A stretch of 64,000 nt of DNA from Moraxellaceae bacterium (GCA_024234595.1 JACKNZ010000005.1:230671-294670); one strand, 5' to 3'; numbered from the stretch's first letter, positions 40,629 to 49,580 are shown. The notes: generated from the letters alone by a model not told the origin. Numbers and translations: made by a program.

Positions 40629-41090
40629 CTACTCAAATTTCTCTACAATCGAAGAAATCAAATCTAAAGCTTTTTTCAGCTCTGCAATATGTTTATTGTC
40701 CAGTACTTTTAAAGCTTTTTTAAGGTCCGTGCTGGAAATGCCGTCTGTTCTTGGCAAATAAACCACTTCACAGTATGGCTTTAGTTCATCAAAACGACCT
40801 TCCCAGTCATGCCCCATTCCAAAAACTGATACATTATATTTCTCAATATCAATTTTTTTCTGTTCCCATGACTCTTCTGGTATAACTAAATCAGCACACT
40901 TTAGTCCCCGAACTATTTCAGCCCTGTCATGAAATGGTATTATTGTTTTTTTACCTTTCTTTTCATTAAAACTATCTGTTGAGACGCCTACCACTAGATA
41001 GTCACCATATTGCTTCAGCCTATTCAAAATATTAAGATGACCCACATGAAAAAGATCAAATGTTCCATATGTCAAAACAACTCTTTTCAT
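40629..41090 (-). CDS. Glycerol-3-phosphate cytidylyltransferase-like protein (TagD family)
   Basis: Predicted to make CDP-glycerol from CTP and glycerol 3-phosphate. The nucleotidyltransferase motifs are Y-G-T-F-D-L-F-H-V-G-H (about 8-18, with the H-x-G-H) and R-T-D-G-I-S-S-T-D-L-K (about 114-124, the R-T-x-G-I-S-T-T signature). It has 153 residues, somewhat longer than TagD (about 130) because of a C-terminal helix. It lies 5 bases before wzx. The pairing with a TagB-like transferase supports the substrate, though other cytidylyltransferases of this family use ethanolamine phosphate or sugar phosphates. Confidence 0.85.
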   Translation of the reverse strand: MKRVVLTYGTFDLFHVGHLNILNRLKQYGDYLVVGVSTDSFNEKKGKKTIIPFHDRAEIVRGLKCADLVIPEESWEQKKIDIEKYNVSVFGMGHDWEGRFDELKPYCEVVYLPRTDGISSTDLKKALKVLDNKHIAELKKALDLISSIVEKFE

Positions 41091-41194
41091 AACTCATATT
41101 ATCCTAGTTATTGACCATTATCACAACGCTTAATGCTAATTTTGTGCAAAAAAGCGACCCACTACTATAACTGTATTAATTTTCTCATTTGCTG

Positions 41195-42493
41195 TTAAAG
41201 CCGCCAAACAACAAAGCCCATATACTCCAGATTCTCACGGTTAAAGATGGATTTTACATCCATAAATGGGGTATTTAGCCCCGTAACCTTAATAAGCTGC
41301 CTGATATCCATTGCCTTGATGTCCGTGTGAGCCACCGCAGCAATCACGGCATCAGCCTGCTTTACATCTGCAAGCCGTGTGAGATGAATTCCGTACTCTT
41401 CTTCCGCCTCGTGTGACTCAGCTACACTATCAACCACCAATACATTCAGACCGTATTCCTTCAGCTCACTGATGATATCAATAACCTTGGTATTACGAAT
41501 ATCCGCACAGTTCTCTTTGAAGGTAAGACCAAGTACCAGTACTGTGGCACCGAGTTTCATGCGGCCTGTTTTGATCATCAACTTCACGGTTTGCTGGGCA
41601 ATGTAACTGCCCATGCGGTCGTTAATACGGCGTGCAGCCAAAATGATTTCGGGGTTATAGCCCAATGTACTTACTTTGTGGGTGAGATAGTACGGGTCAA
41701 CGCCAATACAATGGCCGCCAACTAAACCTGGTCTAAAAGGTAAAAAGTTCCATTTCGTTCCTGCGGCCTCAAGCACTTCTATTGTATCAATATCCATCAA
41801 ATTAAAGATAACTGCCAGTTCATTCATTAAGGCAATATTGACATCTCTTTGTGTATTTTCGATGACTTTTGCCGCTTCGGCCACACGAATACTAGAAGCA
41901 CAATAAACACCTGCATCAATCACCAAGCTATATAGCGCAGCAACCTGAGCCAAAGAGTCTTCATCTTCAGCTGAAACAATTTTAGTAATGGTTTCTAAAC
42001 GGCGTACTTTGTCACCAGGTACAATACGCTCTGGTGAATAACCTAATTTAAAGTCAATCGTTCTTTTTTTGCCTGATTCGGCTTCTAATAAAGGAGAACA
42101 GATATCTTCGGTTACACCAGGATAAACAGTTGATTCATAAACAACAATAACGTCTTTTTTGAGAAATGGGGCAATCGTTTTTGTTGCACCAATTACAGGT
42201 GTTAAGTCGGGTTGTTTAGCATTATCAATGGGGGTAGGAACCGCAATAATAATATAGTCAGCCTCTATTAAATCTGATGCTTGGTTAGTATAACTAATAT
42301 GTTTTGATGCCTGAAATTGCTCTACTTCCATTTCGCCAGCAGGGTCATAGCCCTTTTTGTAGGCATTTAGCTTACTTTGGCTAATATCAAAGCCTATTGT
42401 TTTCATTTTACAACCAAAGGCCAGTGCTAACGGCAAGCCTACATATCCCAAGCCAACAATAGCGACTGTTTTGTGCATAATCATATTATTCAT
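41195..42493 (-). CDS. UDP-N-acetyl-hexosamine 6-dehydrogenase (TviB/WbpO/Gna family)
   Basis: Oxidises UDP-GlcNAc or UDP-GalNAc to the uronic acid for polysaccharide assembly. It has the N-terminal NAD motif V-G-L-G-Y-V-G-L-P-L-A, the segment Y-S-P-E-R-I-V-P-G-D, and the catalytic cysteine Cys262 in V-G-G-H-C-I-G-V-D-P-Y-Y-L. All catalytic residues are intact, unlike the ugd-like gene at 22564. It has 432 residues. Starts at 42493 and 42478 are both possible; the latter gives the usual M-H-K-T-V-A-I-V-G. It is the first gene of the locus as seen here, in the place gna has in Acinetobacter K loci. Confidence 0.92.
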   Translation of the reverse strand: MNNMIMHKTVAIVGLGYVGLPLALAFGCKMKTIGFDISQSKLNAYKKGYDPAGEMEVEQFQASKHISYTNQASDLIEADYIIIAVPTPIDNAKQPDLTPVIGATKTIAPFLKKDVIVVYESTVYPGVTEDICSPLLEAESGKKRTIDFKLGYSPERIVPGDKVRRLETITKIVSAEDEDSLAQVAALYSLVIDAGVYCASSIRVAEAAKVIENTQRDVNIALMNELAVIFNLMDIDTIEVLEAAGTKWNFLPFRPGLVGGHCIGVDPYYLTHKVSTLGYNPEIILAARRINDRMGSYIAQQTVKLMIKTGRMKLGATVLVLGLTFKENCADIRNTKVIDIISELKEYGLNVLVVDSVAESHEAEEEYGIHLTRLADVKQADAVIAAVAHTDIKAMDIRQLIKVTGLNTPFMDVKSIFNRENLEYMGFVVWRL

Positions 42494-42603
42494 GGGATAC
42501 GCATATCCTTATCAGATAAAGCTAAAAAACTGGGCGCGATTATATACCACCAAAACGCGTAAAGTTAAACTTATTGTCATACCAAAATTTACAAAACCTA
42601 TGG

Positions 42604-43227
42604 TTATTTTTTACCCAACGCCATTAATAATAACTGTTCGGCTAAATCTTCTAAAGTTAGCGAGCCATCTTTTTTAAACCAAGTGACTGTCCATGCAATA
42701 GATCCGACCAAATACTTACGCCATGCTTGAGGTGATTGTACATAACCTGTTTGTTCTTGTAGTTTTTGCAAAATATTAACCCATGTATTTTCGTAGGCGG
42801 TACGTAAGGCTAATAAATCATGTTGATGACTGCGTGACAAGGCACTCCACTCAAACACTAACACGGTCATGGCATCACAGGTAACACCATTAATGGCATA
42901 TAACTCACTAATAATTAATGCTTTTAATTTTTCTCGATAACTAGAAACTTGGCCAATTGCGTCATTTTGTTTAGCAGAAGTATATTCAATTACTTCTTTC
43001 ATGACAGTAAATAATATCTCTTCTTTGCTTTTAAAATGATGAAATAAACTACCTGATTGAATACCTACTAAGGAAGCAATTTCTCGTACTGTCGTGCCTT
43101 CATAACCATTTACCCTAAACAAATGGGCAGCCGCTCTTAACACTCTCCCTCTAGGAGAGTCATCTAAACAACCAAAGCTGGGAATCTTATCTAAGGTTTT
43201 TACTTGTTGCGGCACTTTTACCAACAT
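42604..43227 (-). CDS. atuR: TetR-family repressor of the atu cluster (AtuR-like)
   Basis: Predicted repressor of acyclic terpene catabolism. The N-terminal TetR helix-turn-helix lies at about 26-75: R-A-A-A-H-L-F-R-V-N-G-Y-E-G-T-T-V-R-E-I-A, then G-S-L-F-H-H-F-K-S-K-E-E-I. The C-terminal ligand domain is variable. It has 207 residues. It is transcribed divergently from atuA, the arrangement known from Pseudomonas aeruginosa, where AtuR binds inverted repeats in the shared intergenic region. A perfect palindrome lies in that region here. Its ligand is presumably an acyl-CoA intermediate (inference). Confidence 0.87.
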   Translation of the reverse strand: MLVKVPQQVKTLDKIPSFGCLDDSPRGRVLRAAAHLFRVNGYEGTTVREIASLVGIQSGSLFHHFKSKEEILFTVMKEVIEYTSAKQNDAIGQVSSYREKLKALIISELYAINGVTCDAMTVLVFEWSALSRSHQHDLLALRTAYENTWVNILQKLQEQTGYVQSPQAWRKYLVGSIAWTVTWFKKDGSLTLEDLAEQLLLMALGKK

Positions 43228-43308
43228 GGTTATCTCTCTTTAAAAATCACTGATTTTTTAATGCAAATTCGGCTTTTTAATTTTACATTCCGTTACAAAT
43301 ACAGTCTC

Positions 43309-43325
43309 CAAGCACGCTTAGCTTG
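43309..43325. promoter_or_regulatory. Second, weaker inverted repeat in the atuR-atuA intergenic region
   Basis: CAAGCACGCTTAGCTTG has arms CAAGC and GCTTG around a 7-base centre. It shares CAAGCA with the stronger palindrome at 43412. In P. aeruginosa two AtuR sites are known between atuR and atuA, which makes this a candidate for the second. Confidence 0.45.
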
Positions 43326-43411
43326 CCGTAGAAAATTGCTGAATCTGTAATTTTAATGTGATGTGCAGAATTTTACCTGAATTTGAGTATGCCGTGAATT
43401 TTCCTCTTGCA

Positions 43412-43429
43412 CAAGCAAGCACTTGCTTG
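43412..43429. promoter_or_regulatory. Perfect palindrome, candidate AtuR operator
   Basis: CAAGCAAGCACTTGCTTG has two 8-base arms that pair perfectly around CA. It lies 47 bases before the atuA start and 185 bases before atuR. A TetR dimer commonly binds such a site. A near-copy of the left arm occurs before atuH. Confidence 0.7.
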
Positions 43430-43475
43430 GTATGTTACGCATATTGTAAAACATACAACTCATACGGGAAATGTT

Positions 43476-45263
43476 ATGACTGGTAAAAACTCAATTCGCA
43501 TTGGTTGTGCTTCTGGCTTTTGGGGTGATACCAATACCGCCGCTTTTCAGTTGGTGCGTCAAACACAGATTGATTATTTGGTGTTTGATTATTTGGCCGA
43601 AATTACCATGTCGATTATGGCAGGTGCTAAGTTAAAAAAACCTGATGCAGGTTATGCCACCGATTTTGTCGCTCATGTGATGTCACGTTTGCTACCCGAA
43701 ATTGCCGAAAAAAATATTAAAGTAATTAGTAATGCAGGCGGTGTTAATCCTCTCGCTTGTCGTGATGCTTTAGAAAAATTAATTAAAGAGGCTGGCTTAA
43801 ATCTCAAAGTAGCTGTGGTCTTGGGTGATGATTTAGTTAATCAACAACAAGCCTATCGTGATTTAAATACCAAAGAAATGTTTAGTGGCGAAGCTATGCC
43901 ACCGATGTTGTTAAGCATGAATGCTTATTTAGGCGCGATTCCCATTCGTGATGCCTTAGCACAAGGTGCAGACATTGTCATTACAGGACGTGTGGTTGAT
44001 TCCGCCGTGGTTTTAGGCCCATTGTTGCATGAGTTTAATTGGTCGGTTGATGACTACGACAAACTCGCACAAGGGTCTTTGGCAGGTCATATTATTGAGT
44101 GTGGCGCACAATGTACAGGCGGTAATTTTACCGATTGGCAAGATGTCCCCCACTACGACAATATGGGTTTTCCTGTGGCGGAGTGTTATGCCGATGGTGC
44201 ATTTGTTATTAGTAAGCCCGAAAAAACGGGCGGTTTAATTAGCACCGCCACCATTCGTGAACAATTAATTTATGAAATTGGCGACCCACAAGCCTATTTT
44301 TTACCCGATGTGGTGTGTGATTTTACTCAAGTTGAGGTTGAGCAAGTCGGCGACAACTTAGTCAAAGTCAGTGGCGCAAAAGGTCGCGCTCCGAGTGATA
44401 GCTATAAAGTTTCGGCCACTTATATGGATGGCTACCGTTTAATTGTCAGCTTTGCCATGATTGGTATTGATGCGGTGGCCAAAGGTCAACGGGTTGCTGA
44501 GTCCATTTTTAGCAAAGTGAATAAAGTCTTAGCTAAACGTGGCGCACCACCTCTTAGCTCTACACATATTGAAATTGTTGGCAGTGAACAGGCATATGGT
44601 GCAAATGCACGGCCAGAAGCCAAACAATGCCGCGAAATTACTGTGCGCATGGTGGCTCGTTATCCTGTTCAAGAAGGTTTATTGTTTTTGGCCAGTGAAA
44701 TTGCCCAAGCCTCAACAGGCATGGCACCCGGTTTAGCAGGGATTATGGGTGGTCGTCCCAAGCCCTCTCCAGTGATTAGATTATTTTCTTGCTTAGTTCC
44801 AAAAACTTCTGTGCCCGTTAGTTTAGATATTAGCAATGAGCGTATTGCTGTTGCTGTACCCACAGAAGGCGGTTTTGTCCCTGCTGAGCGTTTAGCCAGT
44901 GGCGAAGTGGCTGATAACAGCCAAGTGTCACATAAAGTGCCTTTAGTGCAATTAGCGTGGGCACGTAGTGGTGACAAAGGTGACTCATCAAATATTGGTG
45001 TAATTGCGCGTAAGCCCGAATATTTACCGTGGATTCGTGCCAGCTTAACCGAAGAAGCAGTTGCTGCTTATTGCCAACATTGGTTAGAAGCACGAAGTGA
45101 GGTAATTCGTTATGAGTTACCTAGCTTAAATGCGCTCAATTTTATGCTGACCTATGCCTTGGGCGGTGGTGGCATTGCCAGTCCACGCTTAGACCCACAA
45201 GGCAAAGCTCACGCTCAACAACTGTTGGCTATGCCTGTCAAAATTCCTGTAGAAGTTCTCTAG
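43476..45263 (+). CDS. atuA: Acyclic terpene utilisation protein AtuA (DUF1446 family)
   Basis: Conserved first protein of the atu cluster. Its reaction is not firmly established, though the cluster is needed for growth on citronellol and geraniol in Pseudomonas. The N-terminal DUF1446 domain starts R-I-G-C-A-S-G-F-W-G-D-T and includes V-I-S-N-A-G-G-V-N-P and D-I-V-I-T-G-R-V-V-D. A C-terminal domain (about 495-595) contains L-A-W-A-R-S-G-D-K-G-D-S-S-N-I-G. The start was set at the ATG at 43476 (GGGAA upstream). The longer TTG-initiated frame would run through the operator. It has 595 residues. Confidence 0.9.
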   Translation: MTGKNSIRIGCASGFWGDTNTAAFQLVRQTQIDYLVFDYLAEITMSIMAGAKLKKPDAGYATDFVAHVMSRLLPEIAEKNIKVISNAGGVNPLACRDALEKLIKEAGLNLKVAVVLGDDLVNQQQAYRDLNTKEMFSGEAMPPMLLSMNAYLGAIPIRDALAQGADIVITGRVVDSAVVLGPLLHEFNWSVDDYDKLAQGSLAGHIIECGAQCTGGNFTDWQDVPHYDNMGFPVAECYADGAFVISKPEKTGGLISTATIREQLIYEIGDPQAYFLPDVVCDFTQVEVEQVGDNLVKVSGAKGRAPSDSYKVSATYMDGYRLIVSFAMIGIDAVAKGQRVAESIFSKVNKVLAKRGAPPLSSTHIEIVGSEQAYGANARPEAKQCREITVRMVARYPVQEGLLFLASEIAQASTGMAPGLAGIMGGRPKPSPVIRLFSCLVPKTSVPVSLDISNERIAVAVPTEGGFVPAERLASGEVADNSQVSHKVPLVQLAWARSGDKGDSSNIGVIARKPEYLPWIRASLTEEAVAAYCQHWLEARSEVIRYELPSLNALNFMLTYALGGGGIASPRLDPQGKAHAQQLLAMPVKIPVEVL

Positions 45264-45272
45264 TCTTTGTTC

Positions 45273-45385
45273 CCTCTCCTAATTTAGGAGAGGGTTAGGG
45301 TGAGGTTTGACCTGCCCTCACCCCGACCCTCTCCCACAGGGAGAGGGAGTTCTATCACCCAACCTCCCCCTAAATTAGGGGGAGG
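45273..45385. repeat. Cluster of three CCCTCWCC-type palindromes between atuA and atuB
   Basis: Three hairpins stand in tandem: CCCTCTCC-TAATTTA-GGAGAGGG (45273-45295), CCCTCACCCCGACCCTCTCC to its complementary arm (45315-45347), and CCTCCCCC-TAAATTA-GGGGGAGG (45363-45385). Related units occur at 19375, 46283 and 50383. Confidence 0.85.
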
Positions 45386-45407
45386 AGTTTAATCAGAAAG
45401 GTTTTTT

Positions 45408-46277
45408 ATGCCCTATCAATCAATTTTTCGTGAAGATGCGTTTGCCGATAAAGTCATTATTGTCACTGGTGGTGGTTCGGGAATTGGTCGTTGTACTGCC
45501 CATGAATTAGCCGCTTTAGGTGCACAAGTCGTTATTACTGGCCGTAAAGCCGAAAAACTCGCCCAAGTTGAAGATGAAATTATTCAAGATGGCGGTTTAG
45601 TGCGTTCAATGGTGTGTGATATTCGCCAAGAAGAACAAGTTAAAGAAGTCGTTGCGACGGTACTCAAAGAATTTGGCCGTATTGATGGCTTAGTCAATAA
45701 CGCAGGCGGTCAATTTCCCTCTGCTTTAGCCAGTATTTCCACCAATGGTTTTGATGCAGTCGTTAAAAACAATTTACACGGCACATTTTTAATGATGCGT
45801 GAAGTGTACAACCAATGGATGGCGCAGCATGGTGGCAGCATTGTCAATATGTGTGCCGATATGTGGGGTGGTATGCCGGGTATGGGTCATTCGGGCGCAG
45901 CGCGTGCAGGAGTTGATAACCTAACGAAAACGGCTGCGATTGAATGGGCAGTCAGTGGTGTGCGGGTTAATGCCATTGCACCGGGTTGGATTATGTCTTC
46001 TGGTATGGATTCTTACAAAGGCGATTTTGCCAAATTTGTGATTCCAACCTTAGCCAGCAAAGTGCCGTTAAAACGTATGGGTACAGAGTCCGAAGTGTCT
46101 AGTGTCACCTGCTTTTTATTGTCCGAAGCCGCCGCTTTTGTCTCTGGAATCACGGTGCGTATTGATGGTGCAGCCTCTTTAGGTACGCCGATTTATCCCT
46201 TAGCTGACCACGAAAACTCTGAGCCTTATAACGGTTTCCATCGGGCATTTATTCCTGATGTATTAAAGAAGCAATAA
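45408..46277 (+). CDS. atuB: Short-chain dehydrogenase of the atu cluster (AtuB)
   Basis: Predicted NAD(P)-dependent oxidoreductase, probably acting on a terpene alcohol/aldehyde or an acyl-CoA intermediate; the substrate is unproven. The cofactor motif V-T-G-G-G-S-G-I-G-R is near residues 17-26, with N-N-A-G-G-Q downstream. The usual catalytic Y-x3-K is not evident: the corresponding region reads G-M-G-H-S-G-A-A-R-A-G-V. This occurs in 2,4-dienoyl-CoA-reductase-like SDRs, which fits a CoA substrate. It has 289 residues, with AGAAAGG before the ATG. Confidence 0.87.
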   Translation: MPYQSIFREDAFADKVIIVTGGGSGIGRCTAHELAALGAQVVITGRKAEKLAQVEDEIIQDGGLVRSMVCDIRQEEQVKEVVATVLKEFGRIDGLVNNAGGQFPSALASISTNGFDAVVKNNLHGTFLMMREVYNQWMAQHGGSIVNMCADMWGGMPGMGHSGAARAGVDNLTKTAAIEWAVSGVRVNAIAPGWIMSSGMDSYKGDFAKFVIPTLASKVPLKRMGTESEVSSVTCFLLSEAAAFVSGITVRIDGAASLGTPIYPLADHENSEPYNGFHRAFIPDVLKKQ

Positions 46278-46282
46278 ATCTT

Positions 46283-46350
46283 CACCTCACCCCTGCCCTC
46301 TCCTCAAGGAGAGGGAGAATCATCGCTAAGTTTCCTCTAGGGTGAGGGTA
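46283..46350. repeat. CCCTCWCC-type palindrome between atuB and atuC
   Basis: CACCTCACCCCTGCCCTCTC, then CTCAAGGAGAGGG, and a second arm ending GGGTGAGGGT. This is the same family as the units at 45273 and 50383. Confidence 0.8.
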
Positions 46351-46371
46351 ACTAAAGGAGCATAACTGATT

Positions 46372-47979
46372 ATGCCTATTATTGAATTAGAAATTGATCG
46401 CAATGGTGCTGATTATCAAGCCAATTGCCAAGCCATGCTCAAACAAATTGACGAAGTGGCAGCGATTAAACAAAAAGTTTTAGAACGTTCTTTACAAGAA
46501 AAGCCCAAATTTACTAAGCGTGGCAAAATGTTGCCTCATGAACGTGTACAACACCTATTAGATGCAGGTTCGCCATTTGTTGAGTTGTGTGGTTTAGCAG
46601 GCTATATGCTCGATGATGATAAAGATGGCACCGAAGCTGGCGGCAATATGATTGCAGGCATTGGTGTGATTAATGGTGTGCGTTGTTTGGTGGGTGCAAG
46701 TAATTCTGCCATCAAAGGCGGCACGATTTCGCCCAGTGGTTTGCGTAAAAGCTTACGTTTGCAACAAATTGCCCGTCAAAACAAATTACCAATGGTCACA
46801 TTGGCCGAAAGTGGTGGTGCAAACCTCAATCACGCTGCCGATATTTTTGTTGAAGGTGCGCGTTCTTTTGCCAATCAAGCCCGTTTATCAGCAATGGGTA
46901 TTCCGCAAATTACCGTTGTCCATGGTAATGCGACGGCTGGTGGTGCTTATCAACCGGGTTTATCCGATTATATGGTGGTGGTGCGTGGCAAAACCGAAAT
47001 GTTTTTGGCAGGCCCTCCGCTATTAAAAGCGGCAACAGGTGAAGTGGCGACGGAAGAAGATTTGGGCGGTGCGGCAATGCACGCTCAAGTTGCAGGAACG
47101 GCGGAATATTTAGCCGAAAACGATGCTGATGGCATTCGCCAAGCGCGTGATATTGTCTCGATGTTAGGTTGGGACAAAGCACAACTGAATCATGATGCAC
47201 CAGAGCCACGTTATCCGATTGATGACATTTTAGGCATTATTCCTTGTGATTTACGCAAGCCTTATGATGTACGTCAGGTTATTGCCTGTTTAGTCGATGA
47301 CTCTAACTTTTTAGACTTTAAAACCGAATTTGATAATCAAACGATTTGTGGTTGGGCCAATATCGGTAACGTCACTATTGGCATCATTGGCAATAACGGC
47401 CCAATCACTCCCCAAGGTGCTGCCAAAGCCAGCCAATTTATTCAGCTTTGTGACCAAACCAATCGCCCATTATTGTTTTTACACAATACAACAGGCTTTA
47501 TGGTAGGTACAGAATCTGAGCAGAATGGCGTGATTAAGCATGGCTCAAAAATGATTCAAGCCGTGGCCAATACCCGTGTACCGAAGCTATCTATTGTGAT
47601 TGGTGGCTCTTATGGTGCAGGTAACTATGCCATGTGTGGCCGTGGTTTAGACCCTCATTTTATTTTTGCATGGCCAAACTCAAAAACAGCCGTGATGGGT
47701 GGCGCACAAGCAGGCAAAGTATTAAGAATTGTCACTGAAGCCAAACAACAAAAAATGGGCATTACCCCTGACGAAAATGTGCTTAATTTCTTAGAAATGA
47801 GTACTGCTGCCAAATTAGAGTCGCAATCCACTGCTTTGTTTAATACTGCAAAACTGTTTGATGACGGGGTGATTGACCCACGAGACACCCGCAAACTTCT
47901 CGTTTTCTTATTACAAACCATTAAAGAAGCAGAACAACGCCAGTTAAGCACCAACACTTATGGCGTGGCACGTTTTTAA
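46372..47979 (+). CDS. atuC: Geranyl-CoA carboxylase, carboxyltransferase (beta) subunit
   Basis: Carboxylates cis-geranyl-CoA together with AtuF, using biotin-bound CO2; it is related to methylcrotonyl-CoA carboxylase LiuB. Two crotonase-like carboxyltransferase domains are evident. Oxyanion-hole segments are G-A-S-N-S-A-I-K-G-G-T-I and, in the second half, G-N-N-G-P-I-T-P-Q-G-A and I-G-G-S-Y-G-A-G-N-Y-A-M. Length 535 is typical for both AtuC and LiuB. The assignment to geranyl-CoA rests on its atu neighbours; the sequence alone does not rule out methylcrotonyl-CoA. Confidence 0.88.
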   Translation: MPIIELEIDRNGADYQANCQAMLKQIDEVAAIKQKVLERSLQEKPKFTKRGKMLPHERVQHLLDAGSPFVELCGLAGYMLDDDKDGTEAGGNMIAGIGVINGVRCLVGASNSAIKGGTISPSGLRKSLRLQQIARQNKLPMVTLAESGGANLNHAADIFVEGARSFANQARLSAMGIPQITVVHGNATAGGAYQPGLSDYMVVVRGKTEMFLAGPPLLKAATGEVATEEDLGGAAMHAQVAGTAEYLAENDADGIRQARDIVSMLGWDKAQLNHDAPEPRYPIDDILGIIPCDLRKPYDVRQVIACLVDDSNFLDFKTEFDNQTICGWANIGNVTIGIIGNNGPITPQGAAKASQFIQLCDQTNRPLLFLHNTTGFMVGTESEQNGVIKHGSKMIQAVANTRVPKLSIVIGGSYGAGNYAMCGRGLDPHFIFAWPNSKTAVMGGAQAGKVLRIVTEAKQQKMGITPDENVLNFLEMSTAAKLESQSTALFNTAKLFDDGVIDPRDTRKLLVFLLQTIKEAEQRQLSTNTYGVARF

Positions 47980-48016
47980 CCACCACATGAACTCTCCTCC
48001 TGAAAAGAAGGAGAGT

Positions 48017-48094
48017 GTAGCCTGTATGCAGCGTAGCGGAATACAGGAAAACAAAGAGATACTCCCGTGTTACGTTGCACTTCACACGGGCTAC
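48017..48094. repeat. Double-hairpin dispersed repeat, copy B (between atuC and atuD)
   Basis: Two adjacent stem-loops, CCTGTAT/ATACAGG and CCCGTGT/ACACGGG, are framed by GTAG and CTAC. The whole element is the reverse complement of the element at 16345-16439 at both ends. Confidence 0.88.
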
Positions 48095-48110
48095 TGATGA
48101 GGACAGCAAG

Positions 48111-49271
48111 ATGAAATTTACCCCAGAACATGACGCTTTACGCCGCACCACCAAACAATTTGTTGATAGTCAAATCAATCCTTTTGTCGATGAATGGGAA
48201 GAAGCAGGTATTTTCCCAGCCCATGAATTATTTAGAAAAATGGCTGAATTGGGTTTATTGGGTGTGTGTAAGCCCGAAGAAAATGGTGGTATGGGTTTAG
48301 ACTACTCTTACAACATGGTCGTTACCGAAGAATTAGGCAAAATTAACTGTGGTGGTGTACCGATGGCAATTGGGGTACAAACCGATATGGCCACACCTGC
48401 CCTTGCCCGTTTTGGTTCTAAAGAATTACGTGATGAGTTTTTAACTCCTGCTATTGCAGGCGAATATGTTGCCTCGATTGCTGTGTCTGAACCTCATGCT
48501 GGTTCTGATGTGGCAGCCATTAAAACCACCGCACGCAAAGATGGTGATGATTACATCATCAATGGTACAAAAATGTGGATTACCAACTCCACACAAGCAG
48601 ACTTTTTGTGTTTGTTAGCCAATACCAGTGATGATAAACCTCACGTTAACAAGTCATTAATTGTCGTACCCACTAAAGCTGCTGGCGTGTCATTCTCCAA
48701 AAAGTTGAATAAATTAGGCATGCGTTCTTCTGATACCGCTCAAATTTTCTTAGACAACGTGCGTGTGCCACAACGTTATGTGATTGGTGCTGAAGGCATG
48801 GGCTTTATGATGCAAATGATGCAGTTCCAAGAAGAACGTTTATACGGTGCAGCCAATGCGGTGGGTGGTTTGGAAAGCTGTATCGACAAAACCATTGCCT
48901 ATTGCCGTGAGCGCACCACGTTCGGTCAACCTTTAATTGATAATCAATCCATTCACTTCCGTTTAGCCGAATTACGCACCGAAGTGGAATGTTTACGCGC
49001 ACTCACCTACCAAGCTTGTGAACAACACATTAGTGGTCAAGATGTGACCCTCTTAGCATCTATGGCTAAATTAAAAGCAGGCCGTTTAATGCGTGAAGTG
49101 ACCGATAGCTGTTTACAGTATTGGGGTGGTCAAGGCTTTATGTGGGAAAACCCCGTTGCTCGCGCTTACCGTGACGGTCGCTTAGTGTCCATTGGTGGTG
49201 GAGCTGACGAAATCATGCTTGGCATCATTTGTAAATTAACCAATACCTTACCTAGCAAAAAGAAGAAGTAG
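48111..49271 (+). CDS. atuD: Acyl-CoA dehydrogenase, citronellyl-CoA dehydrogenase-like (AtuD)
   Basis: Predicted FAD enzyme that introduces the 2,3 double bond into citronellyl-CoA, giving geranyl-CoA. Family blocks are I-A-V-S-E-P-H-A-G-S-D-V-A, the FAD segment M-W-I-T-N-S, and the C-terminal Y-W-G-G-Q-G-F-M-W-E-N-P-V-A-R-A-Y-R-D-G-R. The start is the ATG at 48111 with GAGGA upstream. An earlier ATG at 48075 lies in the dispersed repeat and is rejected. It has 386 residues. Its TAG stop is also the first three bases of a 30-copy heptamer array. Confidence 0.9.
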   Translation: MKFTPEHDALRRTTKQFVDSQINPFVDEWEEAGIFPAHELFRKMAELGLLGVCKPEENGGMGLDYSYNMVVTEELGKINCGGVPMAIGVQTDMATPALARFGSKELRDEFLTPAIAGEYVASIAVSEPHAGSDVAAIKTTARKDGDDYIINGTKMWITNSTQADFLCLLANTSDDKPHVNKSLIVVPTKAAGVSFSKKLNKLGMRSSDTAQIFLDNVRVPQRYVIGAEGMGFMMQMMQFQEERLYGAANAVGGLESCIDKTIAYCRERTTFGQPLIDNQSIHFRLAELRTEVECLRALTYQACEQHISGQDVTLLASMAKLKAGRLMREVTDSCLQYWGGQGFMWENPVARAYRDGRLVSIGGGADEIMLGIICKLTNTLPSKKKK

Positions 49272-49478
49272 CAGTTAGCAGTTAGCAGTTAGCAGTTAGC
49301 AGTTAGCAGTTAGCAGTTAGCAGTTAGCAGTTAGCAGTTAGCAGTTAGCAGTTAGCAGTTAGCAGTTAGCAGTTAGCAGTTAGCAGTTAGCAGTTAGCAG
49401 TTAGCAGTTAGCAGTTAGCAGTTAGCAGTTAGCAGTTAGCAGTTAGCAGTTAGCAGTTAGCAGTTAGCAGTTAGCAGT
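49269..49478. repeat. Perfect heptanucleotide tandem array, 30 copies of TAGCAGT
   Basis: Exactly 210 bases of uninterrupted TAGCAGT follow and include the atuD stop codon. There are no spacers, so it is not a CRISPR. In any reading frame it gives a stop every 21 bases. It fills most of the 309-base atuD-atuE gap; the rest contains degenerate TGATAACTG-like heptamers at about 49517-49550. Confidence 0.98.
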
Positions 49479-49580
49479 ATGTGTTTTTACAGAATTATTA
49501 TCAAGTTTGTTAAAGCTGATAACTGTTGACTGTTCCCTGATAACTGATACATGTTCCCCGAATACCATTGGAGCGCAATT

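Noticed and set aside
43407..43475. TTG-initiated extension of atuA
   Set aside because: It would translate the candidate operator; the ATG at 43476 has a good ribosome site and the family N-terminus.
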